Under the pieces are notes generated by a model. It was not told the DNA's origin and did not search any database. It saw only the letters and a program-made list of their open reading frames with translations. A DNA stretch of 64,000 nt from contig NZ_RYZK01000016.1 of NCBI RefSeq assembly GCF_003990645.1, positions 1-64,000 of the forward strand, read 5' to 3'. Origin of the DNA: Shimia sediminis. Its GTDB lineage: Bacteria > Pseudomonadota > Alphaproteobacteria > Rhodobacterales > Rhodobacteraceae. Every line of letters starts with the position of its first letter. Position 1 is the stretch's first letter. The translations under genes were made by a program, and so were the position numbers. This document shows positions 19,261 through 27,650 of the stretch, in pieces.

Positions 19261-19270
19261 CGCGAAACCC

Positions 19271-20542
19271 TTAGGTGTTCATCGAGTCAAAGAATTCCGA
19301 GTTTGTCTTGGTCTGCTTCAACTTCGACAACAGGAATTCGACCGCATCCGTCGTACCCATCGGGTTGAGGATACGCCGCAGAACAAAGGTCTTCTGCAGG
19401 TCGATCTTGTCGATAAGCAGGTCTTCTTTCCGTGTGCCCGACTTGAGAATGTCGATGGCTGGGAAGACGCGTTTGTCGGCGATCTTGCGATCCAGCACGA
19501 TTTCCGAGTTACCAGTGCCTTTGAATTCTTCAAAGATCACCTCGTCCATGCGGCTGCCGGTATCAATCAGCGCGGTCGAGATGATGGTCAGCGACCCACC
19601 TTCTTCGATATTCCGTGCGGCACCAAAGAAACGCTTGGGGCGTTGCAGGGCGTTGGCATCCACACCACCGGTCAGAACCTTACCCGAGGACGGCACCACG
19701 GTGTTGAAAGCCCTACCAAGTCTTGTGATCGAGTCGAGAAGGATAACAACATCTCGTTTATGCTCGACCAGACGCTTGGCTTTTTCGATCACCATTTCAG
19801 CCACGGCAACGTGACGCGTCGCGGGTTCGTCAAAGGTCGAAGACACAACTTCGCCCTTCACCGAACGCTGCATGTCGGTCACCTCTTCCGGGCGCTCGTC
19901 GATCAACAGAACGATCAGATAGCATTCCGGGTGGTTGGCCTCGATCGAATGCGCAATGTTCTGCAGGATCACGGTTTTACCGGTCCGCGGCGGTGCCACG
20001 ATCAGCGACCGTTGACCTTTGCCAATCGGCGCCACCAGGTCGATGACACGAGCGGATTTGTCCTTGATGGTCGGATCTTCGATTTCCATCTTCAGACGCT
20101 CATCCGGATACAACGGCGTCAGGTTGTCAAAGGCGATCTTGTGCTTGGCCTTTTCCGGGGACTCAAAGTTGATGTGCGCCACATCCTGCAGCGCAAAATA
20201 TCGCTCGTTGTCCTCAGGCGCCTTGATAACACCGTCGATGGTATCACCAGTCCGCAGTGAGTATTTACGGATCATTTCGGGGCTGACATAGATATCGTCA
20301 GGACCCGGCAAATAGTTGGCCTCGGGCGAACGCAGGAAACCAAAGCCATCCTGCAACACCTCAAGAACCCCATCGCCTGAGACTTCCCAGCCTTCATCCG
20401 CGCGTTCACGCAGGATCTGGAACATCATCTCGCCCTTGCGCATGGTCGAGGCGTTTTCGATCTCAAGCTCTTCAGCGACGGCCAGCAGGTCTTTGGGGCT
20501 CGTAGCCTTCAGCTCGGCAAGAGCCAGTTTTTCGATGCTCAT
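19271..20542 (-). CDS. rho: Transcription termination factor Rho
   Basis: A 423-residue Rho hexameric RNA helicase. It has the N-terminal OB-fold RNA-binding domain ([13 protein letters not shown] near residue 67), P-loop PPRTGKTV, Walker [15 protein letters not shown] and the R-loop around [10 protein letters not shown]. The ATG at 20542 ([12 protein letters not shown]) gives the family length; the open frame extends 60 bases further without support. A 120-base leader separates it from hemJ. Rho autoregulation by attenuation in its leader is common, but no specific element is evident here. Confidence 0.97.
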   Translation of the reverse strand: MSIEKLALAELKATSPKDLLAVAEELEIENASTMRKGEMMFQILRERADEGWEVSGDGVLEVLQDGFGFLRSPEANYLPGPDDIYVSPEMIRKYSLRTGDTIDGVIKAPEDNERYFALQDVAHINFESPEKAKHKIAFDNLTPLYPDERLKMEIEDPTIKDKSARVIDLVAPIGKGQRSLIVAPPRTGKTVILQNIAHSIEANHPECYLIVLLIDERPEEVTDMQRSVKGEVVSSTFDEPATRHVAVAEMVIEKAKRLVEHKRDVVILLDSITRLGRAFNTVVPSSGKVLTGGVDANALQRPKRFFGAARNIEEGGSLTIISTALIDTGSRMDEVIFEEFKGTGNSEIVLDRKIADKRVFPAIDILKSGTRKEDLLIDKIDLQKTFVLRRILNPMGTTDAVEFLLSKLKQTKTNSEFFDSMNT

Positions 20543-20662
20543 AGAAAATATCCCATCACGACCGGTCAGGGCCGTGGTTCTCGATTTGAAATTGGAAGAC
20601 ACATGGCCCGGACGGGCCTGTTGCCCCTTATCTAAGGATTTGACCGCCCAGAGTCAAACACC

Positions 20663-21112
20663 TCAGAACTTAACAACCACCGACAGCACGATCACGATCA
20701 TCAGGATCGTCGGCACTTCGTTCATCATCCGATAGGTACGGCCGGGCAACGTGTTCTCACCCCGCGCAAACCGCTTGCGCATGATCATCAGCCAGTGGTC
20801 AAAGACCGTCATAGCGATGATACAGGCGCCCTTGGTATAGGGCCACACCGCAGACCAGTCGACCACCCCCGGCGTGAACACCAGCGTCAGCCCAGCCGCC
20901 CAGGCCGCGATGCTGGCAGGCGACATGATATAGCGCTGGAGCTTGAACTCCATGATCTTCAATGTCTCGTCCAGCTGATCGCCAACTTCTGCGCGTTCAG
21001 CGTGATAGACAAACAGTCTGGGCAAATAGAACAGCCCCGCCATCCACGACAGGACGGCCATGATATGGAACGCCAAAACATATGGGTAAATGTCAGCCAG
21101 GAAATAGGACAT
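20663..21112 (-). CDS. hemJ: Protoporphyrinogen IX oxidase HemJ
   Basis: A 149-residue membrane protein with four helices, of the HemJ family that replaces HemG/HemY-type oxidases in most alphaproteobacteria. The conserved His in AFHIMAVLSWMAGLFYLPR and the conserved Lys in FKLQRYIMSP are both present. These residues are essential in studied homologues and probably bind heme. The gene is the last one left of the origin and points away from it. hemE, often close by in relatives, is absent from this stretch. Confidence 0.93.
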   Translation of the reverse strand: MSYFLADIYPYVLAFHIMAVLSWMAGLFYLPRLFVYHAERAEVGDQLDETLKIMEFKLQRYIMSPASIAAWAAGLTLVFTPGVVDWSAVWPYTKGACIIAMTVFDHWLMIMRKRFARGENTLPGRTYRMMNEVPTILMIVIVLSVVVKF

Positions 21113-21292
21113 GATCTTTCCGCTCTCTGATTGGGCCCTCCTTAAATAAATATAATAGAAAGAGAAAGGATGATGTTTTTGTAGTAAGGCCAGATCCTGT
21201 GGATTACTGTGTTTTCCCGTTGGATTTCCACAGGGGGAAAACAGAGCATACAGTTTTCAAACAAATTTGGATTTCTCAGAAATCAGTAACAT

Positions 21293-21305
21293 TATCAATC
21301 TCTTA
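21293..21305 (+). promoter_or_regulatory. IHF-binding consensus in oriC
   Basis: TATCAATCTCTTA fits WATCAA-N4-TTR exactly. It sits between the DnaA-box-like sites at 21224 and 21319, where DNA bending would bring them together, as in Caulobacter and E. coli origins. Confidence 0.6.
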
Positions 21306-21410
21306 AACTGATATACCTTGTGGATGGTTTGAGGAAAACACTGGAACAACACAGGATACTTCAGTTTTCTCCAACTCCGGCTTTATCCTTCTCCCTAGGG
21401 GACGAAATCC

Positions 21411-21428
21411 GTGAAACAGCGTGAAACA
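21411..21428 (+). repeat. Tandem half-parS direct repeat in oriC
   Basis: GTGAAACA occurs twice with a 10-bp period (21411-21418 and 21421-21428). Each copy equals the right half of the parS palindrome found at 16037 and 17942. A full inverted parS is not formed. Confidence 0.6.
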
Positions 21429-21509
21429 CGGCAGTTTCCCACGGCTTGCCAAGGTCTCAGGAATTTCACAGAAATAGAGCTCAGGCTTCGCAGCACAAAC
21501 TCCACGGAT

Positions 21510-21518
21510 TTATCCACA
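21510..21518 (+). promoter_or_regulatory. Perfect DnaA box at the maf start
   Basis: TTATCCACA matches the DnaA-box consensus at every base and ends on the first base of the maf ATG, so DnaA bound here would cover the maf translation start region. Confidence 0.8.
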
Positions 21519-22117
21519 TGGCGCATGACATCATCTTGGCTTCCGGTTCTGAAATTCGCGCGACCTTGCTGAAAAATGCCGGGGTCAGCTTTGATGTTGT
21601 CACCGCCAGGGTCGACGAAGAGATGCTGCGCCGCGCTTTAGAAGCAGAAGAGGCCCCCGCCCGCGACATCGCAGATGCCCTGGCCGAGGCCAAGGCCGGC
21701 AAGGTTGCCATGAAACACCCCGACAAGCTGGTCATCGGATGCGATCAGGTTCTCGAGTTTGAGGGCCGCGTGTTCGGCAAACCGCGCGATGTGGATGAGG
21801 CCCGCGCGCAGTTGCAAACGCTCAGGGGGCAAAAGCACCAGCTGCTTTCGGCCATTGTTGTGTTTCACGAAAACCGGCTCGTCTGGCGGCACATTGGCGT
21901 TGTGCGCCTGCAGATGCGCGATTTCTCTGAGACCTATCTCGACGACTACCTTGCCCGCAACTGGGACAGCATTCGTTGGTCCGTGGGTGGTTACAAACTC
22001 GAAGAAGAAGGCGTAAGGCTGTTCCGTCGGGTGGACGGGGACTATTTCAACGTTTTGGGTCTGCCCCTCATCGAATTGCTCAACTACCTGACGGTGCGCG
22101 GAGAATTGGCGTCATGA
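21518..22117 (+). CDS. maf: Maf family nucleotide pyrophosphatase
   Basis: A 199-residue Maf/ITPase-like protein. The N-terminal ILASGSEIRATLL motif, the acid KLVIGCDQV and the downstream FGKP segment are conserved. Family members hydrolyse dTTP, UTP or modified pyrimidine triphosphates. The DVDEARAQLQTLRGQKH helix resembles the YceF-like subgroup (m7GTP) loosely; the subgroup is not certain. The ATG at 21518 directly abuts the perfect DnaA box and gives the family N-terminus. It is the first gene right of the origin and overlaps aroE as ATGA. Confidence 0.92.
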   Translation: MAHDIILASGSEIRATLLKNAGVSFDVVTARVDEEMLRRALEAEEAPARDIADALAEAKAGKVAMKHPDKLVIGCDQVLEFEGRVFGKPRDVDEARAQLQTLRGQKHQLLSAIVVFHENRLVWRHIGVVRLQMRDFSETYLDDYLARNWDSIRWSVGGYKLEEEGVRLFRRVDGDYFNVLGLPLIELLNYLTVRGELAS

Positions 22118-22947
22118 CATTACCGAAAATCCCATTGGCGGGTGTGATCGGGCATCCGATTGCCCATTCGAAATCCCCCCAGGTGCACGGTCACTGGCTG
22201 CGTACCCTTGGCCTTAAGGGGCATTACATTCCGATGGATGTTGCGCCCGAGAACCTGAAAAAGGTGATCAAGGCGCTGCCGAAAATGGGCTTTGTCGGGG
22301 CCAACGTCACCATTCCCCACAAAGAAAAAGTCATGGAGCTGGTGCATCAGGTGACGGATCGCGCCACGCTGATCGGCGCGGTGAACACGCTGATCATCCG
22401 CGATGACGGCAAGATTATTGGCGACAACACGGACGGCTATGGCTTTATCGAAAACCTACGTCAGGGCGCGCCCGATTGGACGCCAGAGTCCGGTCCTGCC
22501 GTTGTGCTTGGGGCCGGTGGCGCGGCGCGGGCCGTGATTGCCTCTCTTCTGGATGCCGGTGTGCCCGAAATTCTGATCTCGAACCGCACACGGGTTCGCG
22601 CCGAAACCCTGCGGGAAGAGTTTGGCACCCGTCTGACCGTTGTGGATTGGGTGCAGGCGGGCAATGCCATTGAAAATGGCGCGACCATCGTGAACACGAC
22701 CTCTCTTGGAATGACCGGCAAACCGGAACTTCGCGTGCCGCTGGATGGGCTGAATGCCGGGGCTGTTGTCACCGATCTCGTCTACAACCCCCTGAAAACA
22801 CATCTCCTTGCTGCGGCTGAACAGGCGGGGTGCACCACGGTTGATGGTCTCGGTATGCTTTTGCATCAGGCGGTCCCCGGTTTTGAACGCTGGTTTGGCA
22901 TGCGGCCCATCGTGGATGATGCAACCCGACAGGCGGCCCTGCGATGA
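22114..22947 (+). CDS. aroE: Shikimate dehydrogenase (NADP+)
   Basis: A 277-residue enzyme of the shikimate pathway that reduces 3-dehydroshikimate. The substrate-binding SKSPQVH segment, catalytic Lys and Asp in NVTIPHKE and NTDGYG, and the nucleotide-binding GAGGAARA motif followed by NRT (NADP specificity) are all visible. It overlaps maf and coaE by 4 bases each. The run maf-aroE-coaE-dnaQ beside the origin is widespread in alphaproteobacteria. Confidence 0.96.
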   Translation: MTLPKIPLAGVIGHPIAHSKSPQVHGHWLRTLGLKGHYIPMDVAPENLKKVIKALPKMGFVGANVTIPHKEKVMELVHQVTDRATLIGAVNTLIIRDDGKIIGDNTDGYGFIENLRQGAPDWTPESGPAVVLGAGGAARAVIASLLDAGVPEILISNRTRVRAETLREEFGTRLTVVDWVQAGNAIENGATIVNTTSLGMTGKPELRVPLDGLNAGAVVTDLVYNPLKTHLLAAAEQAGCTTVDGLGMLLHQAVPGFERWFGMRPIVDDATRQAALR

Positions 22948-23537
22948 GCTTTCGTCTTGGCCTGACCGGCTCAATCGGCATGGGGAAATCCACTACGGCG
23001 AAACTCTTTGCCGCCGCAGGCTGCGCCGTGTGGGACGCGGACGCCGCCGTGCACCGGATGTATGCCAAGGGCGGCGCAGCCGTCGCGCCGATTGCGGACG
23101 CCCTGCCCGGCGCGGTGGTTGATGGCGCCGTCTCGCGCGACAAGCTGAAAGAGATGATCGGCCAGGATCCGGCCGTTCTGAAAACGCTAGAGCAGATCGT
23201 GCATCCGCTCGTAGCACTGGACCGCGCCGAATTTGCGGCAAATTCCACCGCAGACATCCTTGTTTTCGACATCCCGCTGCTGTTCGAAGGCAATGGCCAC
23301 AGAGAGGTTGATGCCGTCGTTTGTGTCTCTGTTCCACCTGAAACTCAGGAAAAACGCGTGATGGAACGCGGCACCATGACCCGTGAACAGTTCCTTCAGA
23401 TCCGGGCAAAGCAAATGCCCAACGATGAGAAATGCGCGCGGTCGGACTATGTTGTGATCACCGACACCCTTGACCATGCCCGCACGCAGGTGGACAAGAT
23501 AGTGCAAGAGATCAGGGAAAAACTCGCCAATGCGTGA
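22944..23537 (+). CDS. coaE: Dephospho-CoA kinase
   Basis: A 197-residue P-loop kinase that phosphorylates dephospho-CoA, the last step of coenzyme A synthesis. Walker A GSIGMGKST near residue 10, DADAAVH and the lid segment with REQFLQIRAKQM are present. It overlaps the aroE stop as ATGA and overlaps the dnaQ start by 8 bases, so expression is coupled through the cluster. Confidence 0.95.
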   Translation: MSFRLGLTGSIGMGKSTTAKLFAAAGCAVWDADAAVHRMYAKGGAAVAPIADALPGAVVDGAVSRDKLKEMIGQDPAVLKTLEQIVHPLVALDRAEFAANSTADILVFDIPLLFEGNGHREVDAVVCVSVPPETQEKRVMERGTMTREQFLQIRAKQMPNDEKCARSDYVVITDTLDHARTQVDKIVQEIREKLANA

Positions 23538-24222
23538 AATCGTGATGGATACGGAAACCACCGGGCTCGATCCGAACACCGGGGACCGCATTGTCGAAAT
23601 CGGCGGCGTGGAACTGCTGAACCACATGCCGACGGGCCGCACCTATCACCAATACATCAATCCCGAACGCTCTATGCCGCAAGAGGCGTTCGAGGTGCAC
23701 GGGCTGGGGGACGAGTTTCTCTCGGACAAGCCGGTGTTCAAGCAGATCGGCCAGGAATTTGTCGATTTTGTCGGCGATTCCCGGTTGGTGATCCACAACG
23801 CGTCCTTTGATATGAAGTTCATCAATGCCGAGTTGAAATGGATGGGTCTCGCGCCCATTCCCTTTGAACAGGCGCTTGATACCCTCGCCATCGCCCGCAA
23901 GAAATTTCCCGGTTCTCCCGCTTCGCTGGATGCGCTTTGCCGCCGCTTTGGCATCGACAATGCGTCGCGCACCCTGCACGGCGCGCTGCTCGACTCGGAA
24001 ATTCTGGCCGAAGTGTATCTTGAACTGATTGGCGGGCGACAGCCGGGTCTGGTTCTGGCGGCGGACACCAAGAAAAAGGCCGGTGTTGTCGAAGACAGCG
24101 ACTGGCGCGCCGCACCGCGTGCGACCCCTCTGCCCTCTCGTCTGTCGGATCAGGAAAAGAAGGCCCACGAAAACTTCGTTGCCAAGATGGGCGACGATGC
24201 CTTGTGGGCCAAACTTGGGTGA
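23530..24222 (+). CDS. dnaQ: DNA polymerase III epsilon subunit (proofreading exonuclease)
   Basis: A 230-residue DEDDh exonuclease: ExoI DTETTG (residues 7-12), ExoII with HNASFDMKF, and ExoIII with LHGALLDSEI. The C-terminal part (from about 180) would bind the alpha subunit of Pol III. The gene ends the maf-aroE-coaE-dnaQ run. A hairpin at 24221-24245 lies between it and the convergent secB. Confidence 0.95.
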   Translation: MREIVMDTETTGLDPNTGDRIVEIGGVELLNHMPTGRTYHQYINPERSMPQEAFEVHGLGDEFLSDKPVFKQIGQEFVDFVGDSRLVIHNASFDMKFINAELKWMGLAPIPFEQALDTLAIARKKFPGSPASLDALCRRFGIDNASRTLHGALLDSEILAEVYLELIGGRQPGLVLAADTKKKAGVVEDSDWRAAPRATPLPSRLSDQEKKAHENFVAKMGDDALWAKLG

Positions 24223-24245
24223 ACACCTCGTAAGCCGACGTGTTC
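24221..24245. terminator. Candidate bidirectional terminator between dnaQ and secB
   Basis: GAACAC and TCG pair with CGA and GTGTTC around a five-base loop, with one C-C mismatch in the stem. The plus strand continues CTTATCTT. It sits in the 30-base gap of two convergent genes. The T tract is weak, so confidence is moderate. Confidence 0.45.
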
Positions 24246-24252
24246 CTTATCT

Positions 24253-24738
24253 TCAGGCGGTGCCCTGAGGCTGCTCGGCCTGACGACGCGCAACTTCCTG
24301 ACGGTACAGCTGCATAAAGTCGATGTTCTCCAGGTTCAGCGGCGGGAAACCACCGTCGCGTGTCACGTCCGATACGATGCGGCGCAGGAACGGGAACAAC
24401 AGGCGCGGGCATTCGATCAACAGGAACGGATGCAGCTGATCTTCCGGCACACCTTCGATGTGGAACACACCGGCATACTCCAGCTCGAAAATGAACATCT
24501 CGGCGCCGGTTTCCTTGGCCTTTGAAACAACGTTCAGCTTGATCGCCACTTCGTACTGATGCTCGACGTCGCGCTTTTGCGCGTCAAGGTTCACCTGCAC
24601 CTGAACATCGGGCTGCACTTCGCCCTGCGCACGTTTCTGCGCAAGGATGTTTTCGAATGACATGTCCCGAATGAACTGTGCCAAAACGTTCATGCGGATC
24701 TGGGGCGCTTGCGCCGCACCGTTGCCGTTCTCAGCCAT
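24253..24738 (-). CDS. secB: Protein-export chaperone SecB
   Basis: A 161-residue SecB, the tetrameric chaperone that keeps precursors unfolded and passes them to SecA. The conserved LEYAGVF strand, the PRLLFPFLRRIVSDVTRDGGFPPL segment region and the acidic surface are intact. The C-terminal Gln/Ala-rich tail lacks the zinc-related SecA-contact cysteines and is short, as often in alphaproteobacteria. It has its own AGGAGA site and is separated from fxsA by 57 bases. Confidence 0.96.
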   Translation of the reverse strand: MAENGNGAAQAPQIRMNVLAQFIRDMSFENILAQKRAQGEVQPDVQVQVNLDAQKRDVEHQYEVAIKLNVVSKAKETGAEMFIFELEYAGVFHIEGVPEDQLHPFLLIECPRLLFPFLRRIVSDVTRDGGFPPLNLENIDFMQLYRQEVARRQAEQPQGTA

Positions 24739-24795
24739 TGAGTTTCTCCTGAAATCTAAAAGTCCCGGCTGCTTTATCAGGTTGCGTCAGGGGCC

Positions 24796-25281
24796 TCAAT
24801 GCTTAGTCCAACCCGAGGGCTGATGTGTCGGACGCTTGTCGGGATCGACCTCGGTGAACTCTCCGTCAATGACGTCAGATTGTGGTCCGGGGCGGTGCTG
24901 GTGTTGGTGCATGCCCCCCATCGAAAAGCTTTGAACCCGAACCCGCGACCGCAGGTATCTGAACACGCCAACCCGCACCGGCGGCATCAAAAGGGCAAAA
25001 CCCACCGCGTCTGTAAAAAATCCCGGCGTCAGCAATAGCGCGCCTGCAATCAGGATCATGGCGCCATGCGCCAAGGGTTCCGTTGGATCATCAAGTTCGG
25101 CAAAAGACCGCTGAAGCTTGCCCAGCGCCATCAGCCCCTGAGTGCGCACCAGAAAGGTACCAATGACGGCGGTAATGACGACGACAAGCAGCGTTGGCCA
25201 CAAGCCGATTACCCCTCCGATCTGAACAAACAGCGCGATCTCGATCAGCGGGACACCAAGAAAGGCCAAAAACAGCCACAT
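24796..25281 (-). CDS. fxsA: FxsA family cytoplasmic membrane protein
   Basis: A 161-residue membrane protein of the FxsA family. Helices lie at about 2-22 and 25-45, with the EIALFVQIGGVIG motif between them. GxLLLTPGFFTDxVGF (helix near 90) is the family hallmark, and a hydrophilic His/Gln-rich tail follows. In E. coli FxsA relieves exclusion of phage T7 by the F plasmid; the normal role is unknown. The ATG at 25281 follows GGAG at proper spacing; the open frame extends 84 bases more without support. It is divergent from the Tim44-like gene. Confidence 0.88.
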   Translation of the reverse strand: MWLFLAFLGVPLIEIALFVQIGGVIGLWPTLLVVVITAVIGTFLVRTQGLMALGKLQRSFAELDDPTEPLAHGAMILIAGALLLTPGFFTDAVGFALLMPPVRVGVFRYLRSRVRVQSFSMGGMHQHQHRPGPQSDVIDGEFTEVDPDKRPTHQPSGWTKH

Positions 25282-25384
25282 AACTTCATTCTCCAAAGGT
25301 TTGCTGGCCCGGTGGACTTGACCCGGCCCGTGACTTACATAAGTGCGATACAAGTCTGTTTCCATGCCCCTTTACGAGGTCCAA

Positions 25385-26041
25385 ATGCAATCGTCGCCTA
25401 TCATTCAACTTCTGGTCCTGGCCGGAATCGCAGTTTTCCTGATATTGCGACTGAGAAATGTCTTGGGAACACGCGACGGTTTTGAACCGCCTCGCGAGGT
25501 CGCTCAACCGCAAAAACGTGGCCCCGACCTCGAAGTGATCGAGGGCGGGCCAGATGCCGACATTCTCGATCACGTGCCCGCCGACAGCGAAGCCGCCGAA
25601 GCGCTGGGCGCGATGAAGGCCGCCGAGCCCTCATTCCACGTCAGCGAATTCCTGCAGGGCGCGCGCGGCGCATACGAGATGATCCTCATGAGCTTTGAAA
25701 AAGGCGACATGTCGAGCATCCTGCCCTTCCTCTCCGAAGAGGTTTACGAGGCCTTTTCCCAGGTCGTCGACTCGCGCGAGGCCCAGGGCCTGACCGTCGA
25801 AAGCGAATTTGTCGGTGTCCGTGAAATGGCGCTGCACGACGCAAGCTTTGATCCGGACACCCGCGAAGGCGAAGTCACCATTCGTTTTGTCGGCGAGCTG
25901 ACCCATGTCGTGCGCGATCGCGCCGGTGACATCATCGAAGGCGACGAGCGCCACGTCAAAAAGCAAAAGGACGTCTGGACTTTTGCCCGCATCATGGGGT
26001 CCGACGATCCCAACTGGCAGCTTGTCGCGACGGGCGAATGA
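25385..26041 (+). CDS. Tim44/TimA-like domain protein
   Basis: A 218-residue protein with one N-terminal membrane helix (about 5-23), a Pro/Arg-rich linker and a Tim44-like C-terminal domain (about 75-218: FLQGARGAYEMI, FEKGD, FARIMGSDDPNW). Alphaproteobacterial TimA is a membrane-tethered relative of the mitochondrial import component Tim44, of uncertain bacterial role. The ATG at 25385 fits the membrane anchor. It is followed with a 4-base overlap by mltA. The fxsA/timA pair next to secB links this stretch to envelope biogenesis. Confidence 0.87.
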   Translation: MQSSPIIQLLVLAGIAVFLILRLRNVLGTRDGFEPPREVAQPQKRGPDLEVIEGGPDADILDHVPADSEAAEALGAMKAAEPSFHVSEFLQGARGAYEMILMSFEKGDMSSILPFLSEEVYEAFSQVVDSREAQGLTVESEFVGVREMALHDASFDPDTREGEVTIRFVGELTHVVRDRAGDIIEGDERHVKKQKDVWTFARIMGSDDPNWQLVATGE

Positions 26042-27075
26042 TCCGTTGGTTTCGGGCGGCTGTTTGCGCTGGGCTGGTTTTGTCCAGCGCTCCTGCCATG
26101 TCTGAAACCACCTACACCATTCTGGATTTCTCTGACCTTGATGGCTGGTCGGTGGACGATCACGCCGCCGCTTTGGACGTGTTTCGCAACACCTGCATGG
26201 ATTTTGACGCGCCGGATTGGCAATCGTTATGCGCCGCCGCCGAAGATTTCAGCGACCCGAAACAGTTCTTTGAACTGCTGTTTCGCCCGGTTCTGATCGA
26301 GGACGGAAATGACCCCCTGTTTACTGGGTACTTTGAACCGGAGCTTGACGGCGCATTGCGCCCCACTGCGCGGTATCGATACCCTTTGTATCGCACACCC
26401 CCCGAGGCACGGGCGCAGTCGCAATGGCTGTCCCGTCGTCAGATCGAAACCAGTGGCGTGATGGACGGGCGCGGGCTCGAAATCGCCTGGGTGGATGACT
26501 CGGTTGAACTGTTTTTCCTGCAGATCCAGGGTTCAGGCCGGGTGAAACTGCCTGATGGCAGCTATCTCCGCGTCGGCTACGGCGGCTCAAACGGCCACCC
26601 CTATCGGTCCATTGGCGTCGAGCTGGTGCGCCGTGGCGTCTATTCCTCGCATCAGGTCAGCGCGCAGGTCATCAAGAACTGGGTCCGCCGCAATCCGGTC
26701 GATGGCGCCGAGCTTCTGCGCCACAACGATTCCTATGTCTTTTTTCGCGAGGTCAGCCGCGTGCCCGCCGACAGGGGGCCACTGGGCGCGATGAACCGAT
26801 CCATCACCACCATGCGCAGCATTGCCGTCGACCCCAAGTTCACGCCCCTTGGCGCGCCGGTCTGGGTTGAAAAAGACGGTGAAAACCCGCTCCGGCGTCT
26901 GATGATCGCCCAGGACACCGGCTCTGCCATCAAAGGCGCACAGCGCGCCGACATCTTTTTCGGAACCGGTGATCAGGCGGGCCGCGACGCCGGCCGTTTG
27001 AAAGACAACGGCCGTATGATCGTGTTGCTCCCGATCCAGCGCGCCTATGCCATGTTGCCCGAGGCCGTGCTGTGA
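26038..27075 (+). CDS. mltA: Membrane-bound lytic murein transglycosylase A
   Basis: A 345-residue MltA: signal peptide (about 1-22, no clear lipobox Cys), the MltA domain with FTGYFEPEL and LFFLQIQGSGRV, and the C-terminal 3D domain with its three-Asp signature (QDTGSAIKGAQRADIFFG). It cleaves peptidoglycan glycan strands with formation of 1,6-anhydro ends. The lipobox typical of the E. coli enzyme is not obvious, so it may be periplasmic or held by the signal anchor. It overlaps the genes on both sides by 4 bases. Confidence 0.93.
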   Translation: MIRWFRAAVCAGLVLSSAPAMSETTYTILDFSDLDGWSVDDHAAALDVFRNTCMDFDAPDWQSLCAAAEDFSDPKQFFELLFRPVLIEDGNDPLFTGYFEPELDGALRPTARYRYPLYRTPPEARAQSQWLSRRQIETSGVMDGRGLEIAWVDDSVELFFLQIQGSGRVKLPDGSYLRVGYGGSNGHPYRSIGVELVRRGVYSSHQVSAQVIKNWVRRNPVDGAELLRHNDSYVFFREVSRVPADRGPLGAMNRSITTMRSIAVDPKFTPLGAPVWVEKDGENPLRRLMIAQDTGSAIKGAQRADIFFGTGDQAGRDAGRLKDNGRMIVLLPIQRAYAMLPEAVL

Positions 27076-27650
27076 CTCGCAGAAAACTGACTCCGGACGA
27101 AATTGACCTGTGGCGCAAAGTGGCCGAGACCGCCCAACGGTTTCACCTCGAGAAACACCTGAACGAGGTCCCCAAACCCAAGCCCAAGCCGATCAAGGTG
27201 GCCAAGCCCCGGATCGGCAGCTTTGAGATCGGCGCAAATGGCAAACCGTCCTCCCCCGGACATGATGTGTTGCCCGGCATATCCGAGAGGGTCGCCAAAA
27301 CCCCGCTGCGCATGGACAAAAAGAAGTTTGGCAAGATGAAGCGCGGCAAGATGCTGCCAGAGGGCAAGATTGACCTGCACGGCATGACGCTGGCACAGGC
27401 TCATCCGGCGCTCACCGGGTTCATCCTGCGGTCTCATGCCGAAGGCAAACGTCTGGTTCTTGTCATCACCGGCAAAGGCAAATCCAAACGCGATGATGGG
27501 CCCATCCCCGTGCGGCTGGGCGTGCTAAAGCATCAGGTGCCGCAATGGTTGACGATGCCGCCGCTGTCCGGCGCGGTCCTGCAAGTCGCCGAAGCTCACC
27601 TCAAACACGGTGGAACCGGTGCCTATTACGTCTATCTCAGACGCCACTAA
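27072..27650 (+). CDS. Smr domain protein
   Basis: A 192-residue protein with a basic, Lys/Pro-rich N-terminus and a C-terminal Smr domain (about 96-190) with the DLHGMTLAQA motif and the VITGKGK loop. Smr domains are nucleases or nucleic-acid binders; stand-alone bacterial members such as SmrB cut mRNA at collided ribosomes. The start is a GTG overlapping the mltA stop as GTGA. It converges on a hydrolase gene with a 4-base overlap. Confidence 0.88.
   Translation: MTRRKLTPDEIDLWRKVAETAQRFHLEKHLNEVPKPKPKPIKVAKPRIGSFEIGANGKPSSPGHDVLPGISERVAKTPLRMDKKKFGKMKRGKMLPEGKIDLHGMTLAQAHPALTGFILRSHAEGKRLVLVITGKGKSKRDDGPIPVRLGVLKHQVPQWLTMPPLSGAVLQVAEAHLKHGGTGAYYVYLRRH

Larger units (their letters stand above)
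21113..21517. other. Probable chromosomal origin of replication (oriC)
   Basis: This 405-base gene-free stretch between divergent hemJ and maf is AT-rich, with a TAAATAAATATAATAG run at about 21142-21158. It contains DnaA-box-like nonamers at 21198-21206 (TAATCCACA, minus), 21224-21232 (ATTTCCACA), 21319-21327 (CCATCCACA, minus) and 21510-21518 (TTATCCACA, perfect). There is a perfect IHF consensus at 21293-21305. Two direct GTGAAACA repeats, each a half parS site, lie 10 bp apart at 21411-21428. Flanking genes are transcribed away on both sides, and parAB-parS are within 7 kb. The hemJ and possibly maf promoters must also lie here. Confidence 0.8.
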
